Shown here piece after piece: positions 58,590-64,000 of a stretch of 64,000 nt of DNA (within the stretch, counting starts at the first letter, position 1; every line of letters begins with the position of its first letter). The stretch is from Arthrobacter crystallopoietes BAB-32 (lineage in GTDB: Bacteria > Actinomycetota > Actinomycetes > Actinomycetales > Micrococcaceae): contig NZ_ANPE02000058.1 in assembly GCF_000328305.2 (NCBI RefSeq), positions 36,416-100,415 on the forward strand, in the 5' to 3' direction. Position numbers and translations under genes: made by a program. Below the pieces are notes generated by a model. That model was not told the origin of the DNA. It searched no databases and saw only the letters and a program-made list of their open reading frames with translations.

Positions 58590-59144
58590 ATGAAGATCGC
58601 CATCATCCTCGGCAGCACCCGCCCCGGACGCACCGGCTCTCCCGTCGCCGATTGGGTCCTCGAAAACGCCCGCCGGCGCACGGACGCCGAGTTCGAACTG
58701 GTCGATGTCGCCAAGCAAAACCTGCCGCTGCTGGATGAACCGCTGCCTCCGTCGCTGGGGAAGTACTCGAAGGACCACACGAAAGCCTGGTCCGCGACCA
58801 TAGCGCCGTTCGACGGCTACATCTTCGTCACCGCCGAGTACAACCACTCCGTGCCCGGTGCCCTCAAGAACGCCATCGACTTCCTGTACGCCGAATGGAA
58901 CAACAAGGCCTGTGGCTTCGTCAGCTACGGCAGCGCTGGAGGAACGCGGGTGGTGGAGCATCTGCGCACCATCGCCGCGGAACTGCAGATGGCGGACGTT
59001 CGGGCACAGGTGTTCCTCCCGTTCGATGATGAGTTCAGCGACGACCAGGACTTCGTCCCCACCGACGAGGCCACCGAAGCCCTGACGCCACTGTTCGACC
59101 AGGTGATCGCCTGGGCCGGTGCGTTGAAGCCCCTGCGCAGCTGA
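58590..59144 (+). CDS. NADPH-dependent FMN reductase family protein
   Basis: This is a flavodoxin-like oxidoreductase of 184 residues that reduces FMN, quinones or azo groups with NAD(P)H. The FMN phosphate loop is IILGSTRPGRTGSPVADWVL (residues 4-23). The second flavin-binding segment is TAEYNHSVPGALKNAIDFLY (near residue 80), followed by GFVSYGSAGGTRVVEHLR. ATG 58590 has GGAG 10 nt before it. It stands alone between the rpmE2 terminator and the lipoate ligase-like gene. The true electron acceptor is not known. Confidence 0.92.
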   Translation: MKIAIILGSTRPGRTGSPVADWVLENARRRTDAEFELVDVAKQNLPLLDEPLPPSLGKYSKDHTKAWSATIAPFDGYIFVTAEYNHSVPGALKNAIDFLYAEWNNKACGFVSYGSAGGTRVVEHLRTIAAELQMADVRAQVFLPFDDEFSDDQDFVPTDEATEALTPLFDQVIAWAGALKPLRS

Positions 59145-59255
59145 CCCGAGGGGCACCAGGCCGGGCCTGCTTCGCACGCGGGATGGGGCTGGTGGTATGA
59201 CTGAAGGGCTGGCCGCGGCAGCTGCGGCCCAAGTGAGTACGGCAAGGAGCACGGA

Positions 59256-60317
59256 ATGTCCGGTCACCGGCATGGTGAGTACAAAGTCCAGGGCGGCAAA
59301 CTCGTTGTCGTCGACCTCGACGTCGTGGAGGACCGCTTGGCCAACGTCTCGGTCAGCGGCGACTTCTTCCTCGAGCCGGACGAAGCGCTGGCCGATATCA
59401 ACGCTGCCCTCAACGGGCTGCCCGCCGACGGCTCGCATGCAGACTACGCCCGTGCCGTCGACGCTGCGCTGGCACCCGGCGTCGTGCTCTTCGGCTTCTC
59501 GGCCCCGGCCGTTGCCACTGCGGTCCGCCGCGCACTGGCCAAGGCCACGGGCTGGCTGGACCACGAGTGGCAGATCATCGGCCCGCAGGCGCTTCCCATC
59601 CACCTGAACGTGGCCCTTGATGAGGTGCTGACCCGCAGGGTAGGGGAGGGCAGGCGCCAGCCCACACTGCGGATCTGGGACTGGGACGAGCCCTCCGTGG
59701 TCATCGGCAGTTTCCAGTCCGTCAGGAACGAAGTCGACGCCGCCGGTGCCGAGCGCCATGGCGTGACGGTGGTTCGGAGGATCACCGGCGGCGGCGCGAT
59801 GTTCATGGAGCACGGCAACGCGATCACGTACTCGTTGTACCTGCCGCAGACCCTGGTGGACGGACTGTCCTTCGAAGCCTCCTATGCCTTCCTCGACGCG
59901 TGGACGATGGCTGCCCTGGAGAAGGTCGGTGTAGAGGCTTTCTACCAGCCGTTGAACGACATTGCGACGCCGGAGGGCAAGATCGGCGGTGCCGCCCAGA
60001 AGCGTTTCGGCAATGGAGTCATGCTGCACCACGTCACGATGTCCTACGACATCGACGCGGACAAGATGACGGACGTCCTGCGGATCGGCAAGGAGAAGAT
60101 CTCGGACAAGGGCATCACCAGCGCGGAAAAGCGGGTGGACCCGCTGCGCCGCCAAACCGGCCTCGCCCGGGAAGCCATCATCGAGACCATGATGGCCACC
60201 TTCCGCGACCGCTATAGTGCCGCGGACTCTGCCGTTGCCGAGGATGAGCTCGCTGCGGCGAAAGAGCTCGTGGAGACCAAGTTCGCTACCGGGGAATGGC
60301 TGAACCGGGTGCCGTAG
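59256..60317 (+). CDS. Lipoate-protein ligase A-like protein with N-terminal accessory domain
   Basis: This 353-residue protein has two parts. Residues about 1-95 resemble the lipoate ligase accessory (C-terminal) domain, here placed in front: EYKVQGGKLVVVDLDVVEDR, cited as YKVQGGKLVVVDLDV, then VSGDFFLEPDEALADINAAL. Residues about 110-340 form a biotin/lipoate ligase catalytic domain with LRIWDWDEPSVVIGSFQSV, the RRITGGGAMFMEHGN loop that binds the acyl-adenylate, and NDIATPEGKIGGAAQKR, whose Lys is catalytic. It could transfer lipoate or octanoate. ATG 59256 follows AGCACGGA. Its stop abuts the stop of the DHFR-like gene on the other strand. Confidence 0.9.
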   Translation: MSGHRHGEYKVQGGKLVVVDLDVVEDRLANVSVSGDFFLEPDEALADINAALNGLPADGSHADYARAVDAALAPGVVLFGFSAPAVATAVRRALAKATGWLDHEWQIIGPQALPIHLNVALDEVLTRRVGEGRRQPTLRIWDWDEPSVVIGSFQSVRNEVDAAGAERHGVTVVRRITGGGAMFMEHGNAITYSLYLPQTLVDGLSFEASYAFLDAWTMAALEKVGVEAFYQPLNDIATPEGKIGGAAQKRFGNGVMLHHVTMSYDIDADKMTDVLRIGKEKISDKGITSAEKRVDPLRRQTGLAREAIIETMMATFRDRYSAADSAVAEDELAAAKELVETKFATGEWLNRVP

Positions 60318-60971
60318 CTACTGCTGAGGCTTCCGGGCGAGCTGCGCATGGAGGACGGAGTCCGAGCCGGTGAACCGGACGATGCCGTAGCCCTCAATCG
60401 CGCCGCCTAGCTGGTCAAAGAGCCGCTCCCCGCCCCCCAGCAGCACCGGAACGACTGCCAGATGCAGCTCGTCCACCAAGCCGGCACGCAGGTACTGGCG
60501 GACCGTCGACGCGCCGCCGCCCAGCCGCACGTCCAGGCCGCCGGCCGCAGAGAACGCCTGTTCGAGCGCCGCCTCGATGCCGCCGTCGACAAAGTGGAAA
60601 ACCGTGCCGCCTTCCATCTCGATCGGCGGCTGCGGATGATGCGTCAGGACGAAGACCGGGTGGTGGAAGGGCGGATTGTCGCCCCACCAGCCGCGCCACT
60701 GGCTGCCGTTCCAGCTGCCGCGGACCGGGCCGAACATGTTCCGGCCCATGATGGTGGCGCCGATGTCGGTCTCCCCGGCGCGGAAATAGTCGTTGTCGAC
60801 GCCGGTGCTTCCGCCCGGTTCGCCGAGCATCTCTTTGCCGCCCCGGGTCCGGAAGAGCCAGTCGTGCAGCTGTTCACCGCCCGCGCCCAGCGGCTCTTCG
60901 ACGCTCTGGTCCGGTCCCGCGCCGTAGCCATCCAGCGACAGCGTGAAGTTGTGCACCCTCAGTCTGGGCAT
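60318..60971 (-). CDS. Dihydrofolate reductase family protein (RibD C-terminal-like)
   Basis: This 217-residue reductase is related to the RibD C-terminal and bacterial DHFR-like group (YyaP/YwjB type). It begins RVHNFTLSLDGYGAGPDQSV, then ATIMGRNMFGPVRGSW, VFVLTHHPQPP, and DVRLGGGASTVRQYLRAGLVD, the NADPH-binding part (cited as RLGGGASTVRQYLRAG). The end is ELHLAVVPVLLGGGERLFDQ. These proteins probably reduce a pterin or pyrimidine using NADPH, but true substrates are unknown. ATG 60971 is the natural start. It is not co-directional with an obvious partner; pepN lies 100 bp further upstream on the same strand. Confidence 0.9.
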   Translation of the reverse strand: MPRLRVHNFTLSLDGYGAGPDQSVEEPLGAGGEQLHDWLFRTRGGKEMLGEPGGSTGVDNDYFRAGETDIGATIMGRNMFGPVRGSWNGSQWRGWWGDNPPFHHPVFVLTHHPQPPIEMEGGTVFHFVDGGIEAALEQAFSAAGGLDVRLGGGASTVRQYLRAGLVDELHLAVVPVLLGGGERLFDQLGGAIEGYGIVRFTGSDSVLHAQLARKPQQ

Positions 60972-61071
60972 TTGGCGTCTCCGGTCCGCATTGGTCCGGC
61001 CGCTTCGAAAGGGGCGGCCGGCAAGACCAGATTAAGTCCGCCGGTGGCTTCCTGGCGAGCGCGGAAGGCCT

Positions 61072-63684
61072 TTATTTTTCCGCCGCCTGCTGGGCCTGCA
61101 GGGACCGGCGCAGGTGGTCACGCTGCTCGACGACGATGCGGCGCAGGGCAGCAGGGGCACGGCCGTGTCCGGCCAGCCACTCGTCAGTGCGTACGACGAC
61201 GGGATGCAGCTCCGGTGCCTGTCCCTCGGCCAGGTCCTGGTGCAGCGGAAACAGACCGCGAACGACGCGGCTGGCCAGTTCGATGCTCTGCTGCTGCCAG
61301 ACGCCCTCGATGCTCCGGAAGTACGGTTCGATGAAGGGGTCGAGCAGCTCGGGGCCGGCGGCCATGAAGCCATCGATCGTGGCGTCGAGGAGCTCGTTGG
61401 TCAGCTGCGAGCCGGAGAGGGCGTCCTGCCAGGCCTTGGCCTTCACGGCGGGATCGGGACGGGCGGACATGGCGGCGGTGAACCCGGCCCGCCCGGATGC
61501 TGTCCGGTCCCGGTCAAGTTCAGCTTCCAGCAGGGATGCTTCAGCCTTGCCGGTTGCCGCCAGGGCCTGCCAGAACCGCCAGCGCAGGTCAGCGTCCATG
61601 GCCAGGCCGTCCGGAACGCCGGAGCCGGCCAGCAGCTCCGCCAGGTAGTCCGCGCTGTCCGGCTCCGCCCGGGCTACAGCCGCAAGGGAGCGGGCCCACG
61701 CCAGCTGGTGGTCGCTGGCAGGCTCCGCCTGGGCCAGCTCCTTGCGCAGGAACGAGGCGAAGCGCTGGCGCAGCGCGGTGCGTTCCGACGCCGGCGCGTA
61801 GCGGTCCAGCGCTGTCCGCGCGCAGTCCAGGAGCATCTGCAGCACGCCGTTGTCCGCTTCCGCCGGGGCAAAGCCCTCCACCGCCGCAAGGTAGGCCGCT
61901 GCGTCAAGCAGCCCGTCCCGGGCCATGTCCCACAGCGTGGACCAGCACAAGGCCCGGGCCAGCGGATCCGCCATCCGGTCCAGCGACGAGAGCACGGTCT
62001 GCAGGGATCCCGGATCGAACCGGACCTTGGCATAGCTGAGGTCCTCGTCATTGACCAGCAGCAGTGCCGGTTCCCGGCGGCCGGCCAGCTGGGGCACTTC
62101 AGTGACCGGCCCGGCGACGTCCAGCTCCACGGAACCGGTGCGCACCAGGGTGCCGGCATCGTCGAAATCGTATAGCCCGAGGCGCAGCCGGTGCGGACGG
62201 TTCGCCGGCAGCCCGGTGACGGGATCCGTGGCCTCCTGCAACAACCGTACGGACGCCAGCCGTCCGCCGTCGTACGTTAGCTCCGGCGTGATGCTGGAAA
62301 TCCCGGCGGTCTGCAGCCAGGCCGCCGCCCAGTTGCCCATGTCGCGGCCCGAGGCGCTGCTGAGCACGGCCAGGAAGTCCGCCAGCGACGTAGTGCCGTA
62401 CTCGTGCTGGCGGAAGTAGCGGCGGGCGGCGGCGGTGAACGCGTCGAAGCCGACATAGGCCACCAGCTGCTTCAACACCGATGCGCCCTTGGCATAGGTG
62501 ATGCCGTCAAAGTTCTGCTTGGCCGCCTCCAGGTCAGCAATGTCCGCCACGATGGGATGCGTGGTCGGCAGCTGGTCCTGCACGTAGGCCCAAGCCTTGC
62601 GCCGGTTGGCGAAGGTGACCCAGGCGTTGGAGAACTCCGTCGCCTCGACCAGCGCCAGCGAGCCCATGTAGTCCGCAAAGGATTCCTTCAGCCACAGGTC
62701 GTCCCACCAGGCCATGGTGACCAGGTCGCCGAACCACATGTGGGCCATCTCGTGCATGATGGTGTTGGCCCGGGCCTGGTACTGGGCAATGGTGGCGCGG
62801 GATTTGAACACATAGTTCTCGGTGAACGTGACCAGGCCGGGATTCTCCATGGCGCCGAGGTTGTACTCCGGCACGAAGGCCTGGTCATACTTGCCGAAGG
62901 GGTACGGGTAGTCGAAGAGGTCGTGGAAGAAGTCCAGGCCCTGCTTGGTGGTGGCGAAAATCCGCTCCGCGTCGAAGGCTTCGGCCAGCGAGGCCCGGCA
63001 GTACGCACCCAGCGGGACCCGCAGCAGGCTGCCATCGGGCAGGCGCCGTTCCCAGCTGTCCTCCGCGCGGTGGTAGGGACCGGCCAGGACGGCAGTGATG
63101 TAGGTGGAGATCCGGGGCGTCTGTTCGAACCGGTATTTGGCATGGCGCGGCGAGGTGGACATTTCCTCCACAGCCTGCAGCGGTGCGTTGGAGGCCACCT
63201 GCCAGCCCGACGGCGCAGCGACAGTGAACGCAAAGCTGGCCTTCAGGTCCGGCTGCTCGAAGTTCGCGAAAACCCGGCGGGCATCGGCGGGCTCATACTG
63301 CGTGTAGAGGTAGGTTCTCCCGTCGGCAGGGTCCGTGAAGCGGTGCAGTCCCTCGCCGCTGCGGCTGTACAGCGCGGTACCGACCACGACGGCCTGGTTC
63401 TGCGCCTGGAGCCGGGGCAGCCGGATCCGCGAGCCGTCCGCGACCTCCGCGGGGTCCAGGCGCTCGCCGTTCAGCGTGATGGAATGGATGCCGCCATGGA
63501 TGAAGTCAAGGAACGTGTCGGCGCCGGGGGAGCTGCAGCTGAACGTGACGACCGTCCGCGAGAGATAGCCCGGCCCGTCCGGATCTTCGGCGGCGCGCAG
63601 GTCGAGGCTGACCTCGTAGCTGTCGACTTCGAGCAGTTGCGACCGCCGGCGTGCCTCGGCGCGCGTCAGGTTCCCATTGTTCAT
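61072..63684 (-). CDS. pepN: Aminopeptidase N
   Basis: This is a broad zinc aminopeptidase of the M1 family, cytosolic, with 870 residues. The N-terminal beta domain runs to about residue 200. The exopeptidase motif GAMENPG is near residues 275-281. The zinc motif HEMAHMWFGDLVT has its first His near residue 310, and the third ligand Glu lies 19 residues on in WLKESFADYMGS. YAKGASVLKQL follows. The C-terminal half (from about 540) is the helical ERAP1-like domain. Length and layout match actinobacterial PepN. It is probably monocistronic, with the YeiH-type gene in the same direction beyond 63740. Confidence 0.96.
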   Translation of the reverse strand: MNNGNLTRAEARRRSQLLEVDSYEVSLDLRAAEDPDGPGYLSRTVVTFSCSSPGADTFLDFIHGGIHSITLNGERLDPAEVADGSRIRLPRLQAQNQAVVVGTALYSRSGEGLHRFTDPADGRTYLYTQYEPADARRVFANFEQPDLKASFAFTVAAPSGWQVASNAPLQAVEEMSTSPRHAKYRFEQTPRISTYITAVLAGPYHRAEDSWERRLPDGSLLRVPLGAYCRASLAEAFDAERIFATTKQGLDFFHDLFDYPYPFGKYDQAFVPEYNLGAMENPGLVTFTENYVFKSRATIAQYQARANTIMHEMAHMWFGDLVTMAWWDDLWLKESFADYMGSLALVEATEFSNAWVTFANRRKAWAYVQDQLPTTHPIVADIADLEAAKQNFDGITYAKGASVLKQLVAYVGFDAFTAAARRYFRQHEYGTTSLADFLAVLSSASGRDMGNWAAAWLQTAGISSITPELTYDGGRLASVRLLQEATDPVTGLPANRPHRLRLGLYDFDDAGTLVRTGSVELDVAGPVTEVPQLAGRREPALLLVNDEDLSYAKVRFDPGSLQTVLSSLDRMADPLARALCWSTLWDMARDGLLDAAAYLAAVEGFAPAEADNGVLQMLLDCARTALDRYAPASERTALRQRFASFLRKELAQAEPASDHQLAWARSLAAVARAEPDSADYLAELLAGSGVPDGLAMDADLRWRFWQALAATGKAEASLLEAELDRDRTASGRAGFTAAMSARPDPAVKAKAWQDALSGSQLTNELLDATIDGFMAAGPELLDPFIEPYFRSIEGVWQQQSIELASRVVRGLFPLHQDLAEGQAPELHPVVVRTDEWLAGHGRAPAALRRIVVEQRDHLRRSLQAQQAAEK

Positions 63685-63739
63685 CCGGCCATTTAACCAC
63701 GCGGTCCGAGGCCTCCAGCGAGCGTCAGGCCAGCCGGCC

Positions 63740-64000
63740 TCATCCCGCGATCAGCCACGCCGCGGCCAGCCCGAGCAGCGCAATGAGCAGCCAGGCCAGC
63801 AGCGCAGCCGCCAGCGAGGCGGCCGAACCCCGCGCCAGTTCCCGCAGCCGGATGCCGGTGCCGAGGCCGAACAGCGCCATGGCCAGCAGGACGTCCTGCA
63901 GCAGTCCCGCGGCCCCGAGCACCTCCGGTGGCAGCCAACCGGTGCTGCGCAGGAGCACCATGGCGGCAAAGCCGGCGATGAACAGCGGCACCAGCGGCGG
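63740..64000 (-). CDS. YeiH family putative sulfate exporter, C-terminal part
   Basis: This is the last 86 residues of a membrane protein that continues past the window end. Three helices are seen: PLFIAGFAAMVLLRSTGWLP, LLQDVLLAMALFGLGTGIRL and AALLAWLLIALLGLAAAWLI. The stretch AMALFGLGTGIRLRELARG matches the UPF0324/YeiH family, whose members resemble bile acid:Na+ symporters and are named putative sulfate exporters. The start lies outside the window. Transport specificity is not proven for the family. Confidence 0.82.
   Translation of the reverse strand, partial: PPLVPLFIAGFAAMVLLRSTGWLPPEVLGAAGLLQDVLLAMALFGLGTGIRLRELARGSAASLAAALLAWLLIALLGLAAAWLIAG

Overview
The window looks like the core chromosome of a high-GC Gram-positive bacterium of the Micrococcaceae (Arthrobacter sensu lato). 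The case rests on strong GC bias at third codon positions, many GTG starts, actinobacterial markers (whiA, rbpA, opcA, a coaE-GrpB fusion, DUF3099, DUF3516 helicase) and a familiar gene order: coaE/uvrB, uvrA/uvrC/rapZ/yvcK/whiA, gap/pgk/tpiA/secG, the pentose phosphate block, ctaB/ctaA and the suf operon. This assignment comes from recognising families and gene order, not from a database search. No rRNA, tRNA, insertion sequence, prophage, CRISPR array or replication origin was seen.

Layout. 1-3.4 kb: the end of an FAD-linked oxidase, CoaE-GrpB and an MHS-type MFS transporter. 3.6-7 kb: uvrB, then terC behind a probable yybP-ykoY manganese riboswitch. 7-13.5 kb: a hydrolase/acetyltransferase/helicase operon, a trans-aconitate methyltransferase, an MBL hydrolase and a small GntR regulator. 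13.6-23 kb: uvrA with a LexA-like box, a HAD phosphatase, a PlsC acyltransferase, uvrC, rapZ, yvcK and whiA. 23-36 kb: sodA, lower glycolysis (gap-pgk-tpiA) with secG, rbpA, then the converging pentose phosphate operon tkt-tal-pgi-zwf-opcA-pgl. 36-40.4 kb: heme O/A synthesis (ctaB, ctaA) and an ABC exporter. 40.5-45.6 kb: sufR-B-D-Rieske-C-SufT-like Fe-S assembly operon. 45.7-49.4 kb: two putative envelope proteins and the biotin ECF transporter BioY-EcfA-EcfT. 49.5-64 kb: ABC-F, SURF1 and neighbours, two SDRs, serB, an ABC ATPase/TauE/RNA methyltransferase run, ribosomal protein L31 type B, an FMN reductase, a lipoate ligase-like protein, a DHFR-like protein, pepN and the end of a YeiH-type exporter.

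Themes. The window carries nucleotide excision repair (uvrA, uvrB, uvrC), central carbon flux to NADPH and triose phosphates, and heme A synthesis with SURF1 for aa3 oxidase maturation. It also covers Fe-S cluster assembly with a probable autoregulator, and manganese and oxidative stress functions (terC riboswitch, sodA).

Three genes (the MFS transporter, the S33 hydrolase and sufD) carry an apparent single-base deletion. Each is repaired by adding one C in the same local context, which points to assembly error more than to real gene loss. At least eight genes have a TANNNT -10 hexamer 6-8 nt before the start codon and so are predicted to be leaderless. Other unusual items are a degenerate 19-bp repeat array at the end of ctaA, a perfect 9-bp palindrome over the sufR start, and strong hairpins between pgk and tpiA and before sufC. 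I found no clearly new multi-gene system; the window is mainly conserved housekeeping genes.
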